Shown: positions 24,522 to 33,122, numbered from the stretch's first letter. The stretch is 64,000 nucleotides of DNA from Streptomyces sp. T39 (GCF_008042045.1 NZ_RDBP01000053.1:1-64000); one strand, 5' to 3'. Numbers and translations are program-made. Notes: a model not told the origin generated them from the sequence alone.

Positions 24522-24992
24522 ATGAGACTCGTCGACCACGAACACAACGCCATCGACCTGCGGACGACCCCCGTGCACCTGGGGCTGGGCTCGCGAGCGA
24601 AACCCGTTGAGGGCTTCGCCTGGGACCCGGAGGTGCTCCAGGCCTACAGCGCCGCTGTCGCGGCGGACGGCGCCGAGGGCCGGATGGTCACGATCTTCGA
24701 CGGCGACGGCCCCGGCGACCACTGGGAGCGCCACCCCGCCGGCGACGAACTGGTCGTCTGCCTCAGCGGGTCGGTGACGGTCACCCGCGACGTGGACGGG
24801 GTGCCCGAGCACGTGGTGCTCGGGCCGGGCGAGGCCACCGTCAATCCGGCCGGGGCTTGGCACGCGGTCGACATGGCGGGGCCGGCGTCCATCCTGACCG
24901 TCACCGCCGGCCTCGGCACCGACCACCGCCCCCGGACCGACACCTGCCCGACCGAACGCGTCGGCACGCTCAGCCCCGAGGAAGCACCGTGA
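24522..24992 (+). CDS. Cupin-domain protein
   Basis: The 156-aa product has a conserved cupin barrel. It shows GDHWERHPAGDELVVCLSGS (motif 1 with His and Glu ligands, about 67-86) and GEATVNPAGAWHAVDMAG (motif 2, about 105-122). It probably binds a metal, while the substrate is unknown. ATG 24522 lies 9 nt after a weak ribosome-binding region. The stop overlaps the next start (GTGA), so it forms an operon with the SGNH hydrolase. Confidence 0.8.
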   Translation: MRLVDHEHNAIDLRTTPVHLGLGSRAKPVEGFAWDPEVLQAYSAAVAADGAEGRMVTIFDGDGPGDHWERHPAGDELVVCLSGSVTVTRDVDGVPEHVVLGPGEATVNPAGAWHAVDMAGPASILTVTAGLGTDHRPRTDTCPTERVGTLSPEEAP

Positions 24993-25708
24993 CGAGACGC
25001 ATCGCGTGCCTCGGCGACAGCCTCACCCGCGCGCAGTTCAGCGTCGACTACCTGGATCTTCTCGGACGACGCCACTGTGCCGGTGACGTGCGGCTCGCCC
25101 GTTTCGGCACCAACGGCGACTTCGCCTACAACCTCTTGCAGCGCCTCGATGCCGTCGTCACGAATCCACCCGATGTGATCACCGTGCTGATCGGGACCAA
25201 CGACGCGCGAGCGAGCCTTGCGGGCCACCCCGTCGAGCAGGCCATGAAGCGCAAACGGCTGCCCGCTCGCCCGTCGGCCGGCTGGTTCCAGCAGAGCCTG
25301 GGAGCCGTCGTCGCCCGGCTGCGGGCGGAGACCGACGCGACGATCGGTCTGCTGTCGCTACCGGTACTCGGCCAACAACTCGACGGAGCAGCGGCACAGG
25401 CATCGCAGGCCTACAGCCGGATGATCGCCGAGGTCGCCGCCGCCGAGGAGGTGGCCTACCTGCCCCTCCACGAACGCCAGATCGAGGAACTGCGCCGAGC
25501 GGACCCGCCGCCCGTTGCGTACCGGGAGGCGACACCCGCGGCGGTCATCGGCGTCCTCCTCCAGCATGCGGTGCTGCGCCGCAGCCTCGACACGATCTCG
25601 CGGCGGCGAGGTCTCGTGCTCACGACCGACCACATCCACCAGAACAGCCGCGGCGCCGCCCTTGTCGCCGAGGTCATCGACGCCGGTCTGCTGACCCGGA
25701 GCACGTAG
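24989..25708 (+). CDS. SGNH/GDSL-type esterase
   Basis: This 239-aa SGNH hydrolase has block I GDSLTRAQF (nucleophile Ser, about 9-17), block II Gly in FGTNGDFAYNLL, block III GTNDARA and block V DHIHQN with the catalytic Asp/His pair near 214-217. The family cleaves ester bonds of lipids, sugars or peptides. There is no signal peptide, so it is cytoplasmic. GTG 24989 overlaps the cupin stop by 4 nt. The pair probably acts on the same metabolite. Confidence 0.85.
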   Translation: MTRRIACLGDSLTRAQFSVDYLDLLGRRHCAGDVRLARFGTNGDFAYNLLQRLDAVVTNPPDVITVLIGTNDARASLAGHPVEQAMKRKRLPARPSAGWFQQSLGAVVARLRAETDATIGLLSLPVLGQQLDGAAAQASQAYSRMIAEVAAAEEVAYLPLHERQIEELRRADPPPVAYREATPAAVIGVLLQHAVLRRSLDTISRRRGLVLTTDHIHQNSRGAALVAEVIDAGLLTRST

Positions 25709-25945
25709 CTGGTTCCGTGCCCGGCCGGGCGGACGCCGTGTCGGCGGCCCGGCTTCGGCTTGCGGCCCCTGCGTCGTACGACGGGGCATCGAGCGGCGGC
25801 CGGCGCCGCTGGACCGCACCACGGCTCTCACGAAGGATCACATCGCCGGCCTGCGCACATCCGAGCAGATCAGGGCCTGAAGATCATCCCGTTGCTCCTC
25901 TGGCGTGCCTCGGCCGCGCCCCTTCGACGCGTGCGAACGGGCCGG

Positions 25946-26839
25946 TCAGGCCCAGGTGCGGGTGAGGAAGTCGGCGATCAGCGGGGCGATGTCGGGCAAG
26001 TGGTCCTCCAGGGCGAAATGGCCGGTGTCGAACAGGTGAAGTTCGGCGTCCGGCAGATCGGAGAGGTAGGCGAGCGCGCCGGGTTCGGGGAAGAACGGGT
26101 CACGGCTACCCCAGGTGATCAGAGTCGGCGGCCTGTGCTTGCGCAGCCACGCCTGCCAGTCGGAGTAGGCGGCGATGTTGCTCTTGTAGTCGTAGGCGAG
26201 CGCACGCTGGGCGTGCTTGCGGCCGGGCTGGTCGAGAAAGTACTGGTCGAGCAGCCAGCCTTCGGGGGCGATCAGTTCGGGGTCGGCGGTGCCGCCCTCG
26301 TACTGGGAGCGGGTGGCGTCCAGGGTGAACAGGTCGAGGACGGCCTGGTCGGCGCCGGGGGTGTCGGGGGTGAGGGCGGTGAACTCGCGGGCCGCCTCCG
26401 ACAGCCCTGCGGCGTAGGCGTTGCCGTTCTGCACGATCAGGCCCGCGACACGATCCGGGCGGCGGAGTGCCAGGCGGAAGCCGACGGGGGCGCCGAAGTC
26501 GAAGAGGTACATCGCGAAACGGGTCAGGCCCAGGCGTTCGGTGAAGCCCTCGACGACATCCGCGAGCCGCTCGAAGGAGTAGGTGAACCCTTCCGGGGCG
26601 CGGGTGGGTCCGAAGCCCGGGTAGTCGGGGGCGATCAGGCGGTAGTGGCGGCCGAGGGTGTCGATGAGGCGACGGAACTGGTGCGAGCCGGAGGGAAAGC
26701 CGTGAAGGAGCAGCAGCACCGGGGCGTCGGGACGCTCGGGCAGGGACTCCCGGTAGAAGACCTCCACCTGATCGACCTCGACGAACCGGTGGACGGTCCG
26801 GGCCGGAACAGCGATGCGGGGCGGTGTCGCGGACCTCAT
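25946..26839 (-). CDS. Alpha/beta hydrolase with Asp nucleophile (epoxide hydrolase/haloalkane dehalogenase-like)
   Basis: The product is 297 aa. The oxyanion motif is HGFPSGSHQFRRL (about 45-57). The nucleophile elbow reads FDFGAPVG near 115, with Asp where esterases have Ser, as in epoxide hydrolases and haloalkane dehalogenases. The charge-relay His lies in DTGHFALEDH near 278. ATG 26839 (MRSATPPRIAV). It is divergent from a CGNR-type regulator with a 25-bp dyad between them, so it is likely regulated by that protein. 25709-25945 shows nothing else. Confidence 0.85.
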   Translation of the reverse strand: MRSATPPRIAVPARTVHRFVEVDQVEVFYRESLPERPDAPVLLLLHGFPSGSHQFRRLIDTLGRHYRLIAPDYPGFGPTRAPEGFTYSFERLADVVEGFTERLGLTRFAMYLFDFGAPVGFRLALRRPDRVAGLIVQNGNAYAAGLSEAAREFTALTPDTPGADQAVLDLFTLDATRSQYEGGTADPELIAPEGWLLDQYFLDQPGRKHAQRALAYDYKSNIAAYSDWQAWLRKHRPPTLITWGSRDPFFPEPGALAYLSDLPDAELHLFDTGHFALEDHLPDIAPLIADFLTRTWA

Positions 26840-26868
26840 GTCACATGCCTCCTTGGCGTGAAGATGCA

Positions 26869-26893
26869 TTAGTCCTAGCCTCACTCGGACTAA
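26869..26893. promoter_or_regulatory. Dyad operator between hydrolase and CGNR regulator
   Basis: TTAGTCC (26869-26875) and GGACTAA (26887-26893) form a 7-bp dyad with an 11-bp centre. A third, reversed copy with one change, TTAGGAC, lies at 26917-26923 against the CGNR start codon. Three sites in the shared promoter region suggest control of both genes. Confidence 0.6.
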
Positions 26894-26923
26894 CGCGTCA
26901 AGTGCGCGATGTAGCATTAGGAC

Positions 26924-27511
26924 ATGGCTGACAGCGCACCGCTGACCGGTGAGGTCCTGGCCCTGGACCTGGTCAACACCCGCCCCATGGGCGCCCACGG
27001 GCGCGTGGATCTGCTCGCCACCCCGCGGCAGCTGTCCGACTGGCTGACCCTTCAGGGGGACCGGCTCCCGCGAGAGGTCCGGGACACCGCACCGACCCGG
27101 GCCGACCTCGCCCCCGTCCACGCCGTCAGAGCACACGCCGAAGCCGCCGTCCGGGCCTTGCTGGACCGAACCGAACCCCCCGGGTCCGCCCTGCGCGGAC
27201 TCACCGAGGCCCAGCGTGCGGCGCCATCCGTCCGCGAACTCGGCTGGGACGGCACCGCCATCACTGCCATCTCCCGCCGCACGGGCCCCCTCGGCACCCG
27301 CCTCGCCGCACTGCTGGCCGAGGCCGCTGCCGAGATGCTCAGCGCCCCCGCGATCGACAGGCTCAGAGAGTGCGAGGCCGACGGCTGCGTCATGGTGTTC
27401 CTGCCGTCACACCCCCGCCGTCGCTGGTGCTCCCCCACCCGCTGCGGCAACCGGGCCCGCGTCGCCCGCTACTACCGGCGCAACAACCCGGCCGACGCGT
27501 CCGGTACATGA
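26924..27511 (+). CDS. CGNR zinc-finger transcriptional regulator
   Basis: The 195-aa product has an N-terminal ABATE-type ligand-binding region (LALDLVNTRPM, about 13-23) and a C-terminal CGNR zinc finger (CEADGCVMVFLPSHPRRRWC, followed by CGNRARVARYYRR). Such proteins act as small-molecule-responsive regulators. The start ATG 26924 has no ribosome-binding site. A possible -10 (TAGCAT, 26912-26917) sits 6 nt upstream, so the transcript could be leaderless. Its target is probably the divergent hydrolase. Confidence 0.85.
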   Translation: MADSAPLTGEVLALDLVNTRPMGAHGRVDLLATPRQLSDWLTLQGDRLPREVRDTAPTRADLAPVHAVRAHAEAAVRALLDRTEPPGSALRGLTEAQRAAPSVRELGWDGTAITAISRRTGPLGTRLAALLAEAAAEMLSAPAIDRLRECEADGCVMVFLPSHPRRRWCSPTRCGNRARVARYYRRNNPADASGT

Positions 27512-27834
27512 CGGAGACGGCGCCCACTCCCGCGGCTGCCCGCCCGGGGCCGAGATCTCATGAGGCGGACTCGGACGCTCAGGCAGACCGATGGTGTGCG
27601 GACGCGTCCCGGTCCATGGCGGGAGCTCCGGCACGGCCCCGTCCATCGAGCGCCGCGCGCCGCCGCTCGCGCCTCAGCTGTCCGGACAGCTCCACGGCCG
27701 CCCTTGCGGACCACGTCCGCGCCCTGACACCGCACCATGGCCACCGGCGTCCCGGAGCAGCGCGGCTCGACCCGGTGAGTGCGGCCTGCGGGACGGCTCC
27801 GACGCCGTGATCGGAGGACGGCTAGCCTTCCGCT

Positions 27835-28029
27835 GCGCACCTCTACTTCGATCCGGTGGCTCCACTCGCCGATGCACGCGGACAGTTCCTGGGCCAGTGG
27901 GCGGATCGGAAGTGGCTCAACGTGCCCGGCCCTTTCTACGGAGCCGACACGGACGACTGCGGCACTCGCCGCATCCATACCCCCGGAACTCGTGCTCTAC
28001 GAGGCCGACCGATTCGAGTCGTCAAGTGA
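27835..28029 (+). pseudogene. Frameshifted, 5'-truncated gene remnant (conserved Streptomyces hypothetical)
   Basis: The frame contains YFDPVAPLADARGQFLGQWA and DRKWLNVPGPFYGADTDDC, which read as a genuine folded protein. A TAG lies just before and there is no start codon. After GADTDDC the similarity-like reading continues in another frame (ALAASIPPELVLYEADRFES), so a frameshift is likely near 27965. The gene ends against the CRISPR remnant. Function is unknown. I recall similar LNVPGPFY proteins as hypotheticals in streptomycetes, from memory only. 27512-27834 shows nothing supported. Confidence 0.5.
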
Positions 28030-28061
28030 GCGCACAAGGCCGGCTGGTCGAGTCGGCGGCC

Positions 28062-28151
28062 GGGACCACCCCCACAGGCGCGGAGGGCAACTCGGCGCGG
28101 ACTCCGACACCAGCCTCGGCCAGGGACCACCCCCGCGGGCGCGGGGAGCAC
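28062..28151 (-). CRISPR. Two-repeat type I-E CRISPR remnant
   Basis: Two 29-nt repeats (28062-28090 and 28123-28151) flank one 32-nt spacer (28091-28122). The 61-bp period is that of type I-E arrays. Read on the minus strand, the right-hand repeat starts GTGCTCCCCGCG and ends GGGGGTGGTCCC, matching the GTGCTCCCCGCG...GGTCCC pattern of actinomycete I-E repeats. The left repeat is degenerate, as trailer-end repeats usually are, so the leader side would be near 28152. No cas genes occur in the window. Confidence 0.75.
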
Positions 28152-28180
28152 ACGTAAAGGACGTACGGACTCCGGCTTCC

Positions 28181-28756
28181 TCAGAGTTTGCCTGCCATGA
28201 GAACCGTGCGATGCCCCCCGAGCGCGCGCGAGAGACCTTCCAGGAACCCGGGGCTGAAGTCGGGCCAGTCCCAGAACTCGAAACCGAGATACCCGAAGGC
28301 GAAGCAGTCATCCGACCAGGTCCACGCAGTCAGGTCACCGGGACGCCGACAATGCGGGCAGGCGACTGCCGCGCTGCCCGTGTCGCTCCAGGCGTCGATG
28401 GCCTCACCGAAGGGCTCCCACGCACCCTCGATCTCCTCCAGCCGGTCAGTGGAGAAATCCGCCCGCCCGGCACAATGGGGGCACACCGCGAATCTGGGTT
28501 CGCCCTGACCGCAGTCGAATACGGTGCGGCTGGTCTCGATCCTGAGTCCGCCGCTGGGCTCCCAGTCCTCCTGGCCGACCGCCTCGGCCCAGGAGGGACC
28601 GGGCGGATACCCGGACGGCGCCCCGAGAACACAGTCGGTGAGCTCGGCCCGCACTATCCCCTCACTGACCAGCCATTCGAGTCCGCGGCCTGCAAGGGTG
28701 CGGGCGTCGGCATGCGCGGCGTCGAGGTCGACGATGGTCTGAAAATAGTTCCCCAT
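28181..28756 (-). CDS. Hypothetical protein with two CPxC zinc-ribbon-like pairs
   Basis: The 191-aa product carries two knuckles, CPHCAGRADFS (near 92) and CPHCRRPGDLT (near 133), spaced about 40 residues apart, suitable for binding one zinc. The C-terminal part is aromatic-rich (FAFGYLGFEFWDWPDFSPGF). ATG 28756 (MGNYFQTIVDLDAAHADA) gives a plausible helical start. I recognise no named family. It lies beside the CRISPR remnant but has no evident link to it. Confidence 0.65.
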   Translation of the reverse strand: MGNYFQTIVDLDAAHADARTLAGRGLEWLVSEGIVRAELTDCVLGAPSGYPPGPSWAEAVGQEDWEPSGGLRIETSRTVFDCGQGEPRFAVCPHCAGRADFSTDRLEEIEGAWEPFGEAIDAWSDTGSAAVACPHCRRPGDLTAWTWSDDCFAFGYLGFEFWDWPDFSPGFLEGLSRALGGHRTVLMAGKL

Positions 28757-28782
28757 GAGGCAACAGTAGAAGCTGCCACCGA

Positions 28783-28985
28783 CAGCTGGAGCAGGTGTGG
28801 GGGGCCGCGCACGCGCTTGCCTGCGTCATCGTCGCCGATCGACGCTTCACCGACCCCTACCCCTGGGGCAATCGCACCACCACGGTCAGCCTGGCCGCGG
28901 AGATCGAGCGTCAACTCCTGCCCACCGCGGCCTCCTGTGAAGCCCTCGGTTCACCCTGGCCGGCGCCCTGGTCCCGGCGTCCACC
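28783..28985 (+). pseudogene. Decayed PP2C/RsbU-like phosphatase fragment
   Basis: The frame reads WGAAHALACVIVADRRFTDP and TTTVSLAAEIERQLLPTAAS. This matches the linker before the catalytic domain of Streptomyces PP2C phosphatases (VVTDRRFTDLFEWGQRTTPM-like, then SLAAEIQRRLLP). After CEA the continuation FTLAGALVPAS lies in another frame, showing a frameshift near 28945. Both the sensor and the catalytic domain are missing. The stretch 28990-29217 shows nothing else supported. Confidence 0.55.
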
Positions 28986-29217
28986 ACCCCGACCACGGCA
29001 CCTGCCTGGTCCAGGACTTCGACGTCCGCCCGGGTGACCGACTCCTCCTCTGGCCGAGGACTGCGCTGGTAGACGCTCCCGCAGCGCCTGTCGGCGGGAG
29101 GCGAGCGTCTCGTGCCAGTCGTACACCTCGGTCACCTCGGTCCGCTCGGCTCGGTGACGACCAGGTCAGCCGGCGGATCGCGGGCCAACCCTGAAAAGGC
29201 CCGCGGAACTGAGCGGT

Positions 29218-29637
29218 TCAGCCTGCCGGTTGAGTGCTGCGGTCACCCCTGGGGCGGCCAGCTGCGGACACTGCCGCATCCGGGGCGACTGCCCGCAGCG
29301 GGCATCCGGTGCCGACGCGCTCGACAAGTTCGGCGCGCAGGGTGGCGAGTTCAGCCATGCGTGCGTCGATGAGCCGGATCTTTTCCTCGAGCAGTGCGGA
29401 CAGGGCTGCCGCACTGTCCGAGACCCCACGCAATGCCTCGCCGGTCCGCGCGATCTCTGTCAGGGAGAAGCCCAGTGTCTGCGCGGTGCGGACATAGTGC
29501 AGCCAGGCCACCGTCTCGGGCGGGAAGTCGCGGTAGCCGTTGGCCAGGCGTCGGCCCGTGATCAGACCGAGCCCCTCGTAGAACCGAATCGCGTCCCTGG
29601 TCAGCCGCGTCTGCGCGGCTAGCTCTCCGATGCGCAC
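29218..29637 (-). CDS. MerR family transcriptional regulator
   Basis: The 139-aa product has a MerR winged helix (MRIGELAAQTRLTRDAIRFY, then GRRLANGYRDFP), a dimerisation helix (LSALLEEKIRLIDARMAELA) and one cysteine near residue 114 (VGTGCPLRAV). The spacing lacks the several cysteines of MerR or CueR metal sensors, so an organic or redox signal is more likely. GTG 29637. It is divergent from a membrane-protein gene whose promoter has the long spacer typical of MerR-activated promoters. Confidence 0.78.
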   Translation of the reverse strand: MRIGELAAQTRLTRDAIRFYEGLGLITGRRLANGYRDFPPETVAWLHYVRTAQTLGFSLTEIARTGEALRGVSDSAAALSALLEEKIRLIDARMAELATLRAELVERVGTGCPLRAVAPDAAVSAAGRPRGDRSTQPAG

Positions 29638-29660
29638 AACCAGCCCCCCGGGACGACGAC

Positions 29661-29690
29661 TTGACCTTGGACCCTACTCCACTGTTTAGC
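29661..29690 (+). promoter_or_regulatory. MerR-type promoter of the 29730 membrane-protein gene
   Basis: TTGACC (29661-29666) and TTTAGC (29685-29690) are separated by 18 bp, longer than usual and typical of promoters distorted by MerR proteins. The spacer holds an imperfect dyad TGGA-CCCTAC-TCCA. Confidence 0.5.
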
Positions 29691-29729
29691 GTGAGGTGTC
29701 CCTGCACCCCCACCATCCGGAGCCTCATC

Positions 29730-30194
29730 ATGACCCCTCCCCTCGCCCGCCCCGCCTATCTCCAGCTCGTACGCGCGAGCGCTTGGTACGACCTGGCTGT
29801 CACCGGGGGGTTCGCGACCCCGTGGACGTTCATGCTGGTGCACGACGCTCTGTCCTCGTCGGGCGAGGCGTTCGGATGGGGCGCCCTGCCCGAACTCGAT
29901 ACATGGCAGATCCTCTACGCGAATCTGATGGGTTCGGTCGTCGTCGTCTGGGCCGCGCTGCGCGTCATCCGGCCGCTGCCCCTGCACGGAGCGTTCGACG
30001 GTGCAGCGCGCATCCTGTTCTCCACCTGGATGGTGTACGCCCTGGCCCATGGTGCCTCGCGGGTTGTATGGCTGTTCCTCAGCGTCGAGGTCGCGTGGGG
30101 GATCCTCCAGCTGGCGCCCTGGCTGCGTTACCTGCAGAGCAACGCTCGCTCTGATGACCGAAGCGGCCCGGTGGAGCGCTCGGGGGCCATCTGA
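29730..30194 (+). CDS. Four-helix membrane protein
   Basis: The 154-aa product has about four hydrophobic segments (near 14-36, 57-80, 93-113 and 112-130) with many Trp residues (SAWYDLAVTGGFATPWTFML). I recognise no named family. ATG 29730. The MerR regulator is divergent and the promoter has a MerR-like spacer, so the protein is probably induced by the signal that the regulator senses. Confidence 0.65.
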   Translation: MTPPLARPAYLQLVRASAWYDLAVTGGFATPWTFMLVHDALSSSGEAFGWGALPELDTWQILYANLMGSVVVVWAALRVIRPLPLHGAFDGAARILFSTWMVYALAHGASRVVWLFLSVEVAWGILQLAPWLRYLQSNARSDDRSGPVERSGAI

Positions 30195-30245
30195 AGCACC
30201 CCGGTCCCCTCCGGCAGCGGGCCTGACGCCGCAGGCTGCGGTGCC

Positions 30246-30371
30246 GTGGCGGAGCGGCCCCTTGCGATCGCCGTGGGCGAGGTCCCGGACGCTCTCGGCT
30301 GGTGGACGGTCGACCGGCCCGAAGGTCCCGGTCCGGAGTCGGCCATCGGCACGATCGTCCTGGAGCCCTGA
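30246..30371 (+). pseudogene. C-terminal gene remnant
   Basis: This 41-codon frame reads VAERPLAIAVGEVPDALGWW and ends ESAIGTIVLEP before TGA. It has the look of the end of a folded protein without its body. No ribosome-binding site or family is recognised. It is likely a relic between two membrane-protein genes. Confidence 0.3.
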
Positions 30372-30477
30372 GGCCGGCCCCACGAGCCCTGCGCAGCCCT
30401 AAGTCCCCTCGGAAGAAAGCTCCTTGGAGGCGCACTCCGGGCTTTCCACGATGACGGGCAGACCCCATGATGGCGGC

Positions 30478-30975
30478 ATGGCTGCGAGTGATGACCTGCT
30501 CTGGGACGCAGACGACAAGAGCATGCATATGGTTCCGCGGCTCTGGCGCATCGGGGTCACTGCCGGCGCCCTCGGCTTTCTCGGCCTCCTGCTGTGGACG
30601 GACTCGGACGCCACATGGGTCCTCTGCGCAGGCGCCCTCTACCTACTGGGGGAGAGCGCGTACTGGGCGTGGGACCGACGGCGTCTGGTCGAGGCGCGCA
30701 TCGTCCCGGGCGAAACCGGCGGCCCCGCCAGACTCCGCCTCCGTCGCGTCGGCGGACAGATCACCGAACACGACCCCCGGCACGTAGCGCGCGTCCTCCT
30801 CATCCACGACAACGTCCACGACCTGGCGACACTCCGCCTGAAGGTGCACGGTCGGCCGCTCCTCTTCGGGCGCCTGGGCCGTCCCCCGGCGCTCACCACG
30901 TGGCGCCACACCTGTCCGAAAGCCCAGGTCGGCGACAGAGCCGCCCATTGGGGCATGCCGGGAATCCCCGACTAG
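30478..30975 (+). CDS. Small membrane-associated hypothetical protein
   Basis: The 165-aa product has two close hydrophobic segments near residues 25-42 (IGVTAGALGFLGLLLW) and 47-64. A soluble basic C-terminal part follows with a beta-rich pattern (RVGGQITEHDPRHVARVLLI). ATG 30478 has no strong ribosome-binding site. I recognise no family. A minus-strand frame overlapping it (30643-31251) is judged a shadow for most of its length. Confidence 0.5.
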   Translation: MAASDDLLWDADDKSMHMVPRLWRIGVTAGALGFLGLLLWTDSDATWVLCAGALYLLGESAYWAWDRRRLVEARIVPGETGGPARLRLRRVGGQITEHDPRHVARVLLIHDNVHDLATLRLKVHGRPLLFGRLGRPPALTTWRHTCPKAQVGDRAAHWGMPGIPD

Positions 30976-31520
30976 GACGTGTCCGGCCGATGATGCTGCC
31001 TGTGGGGGATCGGCGCCAGGCAGGCCGTGATGGGCACGTACAGAGGAGCCGGGCTGCGGGCCTGTAAGGCGCCAGGCCGGTGACCTCCCGTTCTTGTTGA
31101 ACCATCCGAGCGACTGGACGACGGACGCGCCGATCACGAGGATGCCGGGAGGAACGACCGTGAACCAGGTGGCATCGGCTTCCCTCGCCGCCAGCGGTGC
31201 GATGGCGCCGAAGGCCGGAGCCAGCAGCACGAGCGGTCGGCCACACCTCATGCAGAGCAGCCGAGTCGACGCGTCGACCCCTGTTCTCCGCTCGCGCCGC
31301 GAGATGAGGGGTCGGGTAGGGGGCGCGTGCCCGGGTGCGAGCCCGCTGCGTTGTCTAGGCTGGTGGTGTCGCCCCGGCAGCCATCCCCCGTCTGCTGGGG
31401 CGACACGACGTTCCCGTCGGCCACGACACGTCCCGACGGCGCCCCCTCACTCGGGTCCGCCCCATCACGCGTGACGGTGAGGTGGGCGCGCCCGCCTCCC
31501 GTGGCAGGCCGCCCCACGCT
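30976..31520. other. Intergenic stretch with a possible decayed membrane-protein start
   Basis: On the minus strand from 31251 the residues MRCGRPLVLLAPAFGAIAPL, then PPGILVIGASVVQSLGWFNK, look like two membrane helices. The frame then runs into low-complexity sequence and overlaps the 30478 gene. It is best read as a relic. No other feature was seen. Confidence 0.3.
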
Positions 31521-32036
31521 TCACGAAGGACTGGTGGTCGCGGACGGATCGGGTGCGGCCGGGACGGCAGCGTCGTCGACGACTGCGGCCGGCACCTCGG
31601 TGGGCGGCTTGCCCCTCTCGATCCGGTCGACCACAGGAGCAATCGCGTCGTACATCCGCCGCGAGAGCTGCTCGGTGGAAGCGTCGGCGAAGAAGCCCCC
31701 GCTGACGTCCTCCTCCAACGTCTTCAGATAATCGACCAGTTGCGCGCCGGTGAGGGTGATCTCGACCAGCGCGCGCTCACCTTGATCACCGCCGAGCCGG
31801 CGAGGCTTGGCGTCCTCGTGCGAGTCCGCCTGAAGGTCCCTCCCTGGCTTGGTGCGGTCCCACATGTCCTGCGTGCAGGTGATCTTGAAGGAGGCGACAC
31901 CGGCGGCTTTGTCCAACCGCTCCTCGTGTCCGGCCGGCGGGTCTCCGGCGCAGCCAGTGACGAGCGCAAGGGCGGCAGCAGCGACAAGGACAGCAGACAC
32001 GCAACGGCGCCCGCGAACGCGGTTCAAGGTGATCAC
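31521..32036 (-). CDS. Putative lipoprotein, unknown function
   Basis: The 171-aa product has a type II signal peptide: basic MITLNRVRGRR, a hydrophobic core and the lipobox VTGC with Cys near residue 29. The mature domain (about 30-150) includes FKITCTQDMWDRTKPGRDLQ and LTGAQLVDYLKTLEEDVSGG and ends in a Pro/Ala/Ser-rich tail. It should be anchored to the outer face of the cytoplasmic membrane. No named family is recognised. ATG 32036. Confidence 0.7.
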   Translation of the reverse strand: MITLNRVRGRRCVSAVLVAAAALALVTGCAGDPPAGHEERLDKAAGVASFKITCTQDMWDRTKPGRDLQADSHEDAKPRRLGGDQGERALVEITLTGAQLVDYLKTLEEDVSGGFFADASTEQLSRRMYDAIAPVVDRIERGKPPTEVPAAVVDDAAVPAAPDPSATTSPS

Positions 32037-32374
32037 CCGCTGATCATCCGTACCCGGGCACGGCCTGTTCCGCGATCAGCCGACAGGTCACCGGATCGTG
32101 TGACTCGACGGACACATACGCACAGGCCGGTCCTCCGCCGGGCAGGACGGGGGCTGGGCCACGTCTTCGGGGCGCTGCTCAGTGCGCGGTTGCCGGGAGG
32201 CCGTGGCTGCGCCCGGCCTCCCGGCGCTCCAGGGCGGCGATGCGTTCCAGGGCGGGCTGGAGGGGGGAGATCGAGCCGGGTCGCAGAAGCTGCCGCATCC
32301 CCGCATCCGCAGGCCGGGGTGCAGCGGAACGACGAACAGAGGACATCGGACGGGCCACAGGGACGAGGACTTTC
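32037..32374. other. Divergent intergenic region
   Basis: This region lies between the lipoprotein and DUF427 starts. A minus-strand frame ending at 32179 (PLQPALERIAALERREAGRS) looks protein-like for about 35 residues but lacks a good start. No clear promoter was identified. Confidence 0.3.
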
Positions 32375-32893
32375 ATGGTCAGTGACGGTGCACAGGGCGG
32401 CCCCCGGCGGGCTCCTCGGCCGGGCGCCCGGCCGAAGGAGTCCGTCTGGACATACCCGCGGCCTCCGGCAGTGGCGGGTGACGACCGCCGGGTGACGGTC
32501 ACGGTGGGTGCGCAGACGGTGGCGGAGACACACGAAAGCCTGCGGGTTCTCGAGACGAGTCACCCGCCGGTCTTCTACCTGCCCCGACGCGACGTGCGCA
32601 CGGATTTCCTGCACCCTCGCCCGGGCCGTACCCACTGCGAGTGGAAGGGCACGGCGTCCTACTGGGACGTCGTCGTCGGTGACGTCGTGGTCCCGCGGGC
32701 CGCCTGGAGCTACGAACGGCCCCTCGACCCCTTCGCAGCGCTCCGGAGCCACGTGGCCTTCTACCCTTCCGCCGTGCACTGCACGGTCGACGGCGAGGTG
32801 GTCGTCGCGCAGGAGGGCGACTTCTACGGCGGGTGGATCACATCCGAGATCGAAGGCCCTTTCAAGGGCGGTGCCGGTACGTGGGGCTGGTGA
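32375..32893 (+). CDS. DUF427 domain protein
   Basis: The 172-aa product has a single DUF427 domain. It includes TVAETHESLRVLETSHPPVF, the histidine/cysteine segment THCEWKGTASYWDVVVG (near 88) and AAWSYERPLDPFAAL, with AFYPSAVHCTVDGEVV toward the end. The fold is a small beta-barrel whose biochemical role is not established. ATG 32375 is the most upstream good start. The first ~35 residues are Pro/Arg-rich and may not be translated. Confidence 0.75.
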   Translation: MVSDGAQGGPRRAPRPGARPKESVWTYPRPPAVAGDDRRVTVTVGAQTVAETHESLRVLETSHPPVFYLPRRDVRTDFLHPRPGRTHCEWKGTASYWDVVVGDVVVPRAAWSYERPLDPFAALRSHVAFYPSAVHCTVDGEVVVAQEGDFYGGWITSEIEGPFKGGAGTWGW

Positions 32894-33122
32894 CCGGCCC
32901 GCGGTCGCCGGGTCCCGCCTCGCTGAGACGCCTGACGGAGCCCGGTGGAGCGGCGAGTTCGTCGCGCGCAGCGTCGACAGGCCGGGACGGTCAGTTGCTC
33001 TCCCCGGGGTCGTGCCGCAGCTCGTTCTCGCGGCTGGAGGCGACCAGCCCTTCCCAGCACGGCCGCGCCAGGAGTGGACGACGGAGTTGCGGGGAAGGCG
33101 TGCAACCGCAGCGGGGAACGGC

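Noticed and set aside
27779-29194. 471-codon plus-strand frame spanning the CRISPR remnant and two gene relics
   Set aside because: It crosses repeats, an intact opposite gene and relics in different frames, so it cannot be one gene.
30643-31251. 202-codon minus-strand frame with two membrane-like segments
   Set aside because: Only the first ~60 residues look real. The rest overlaps a better plus-strand gene, so it is noted only as a possible relic.
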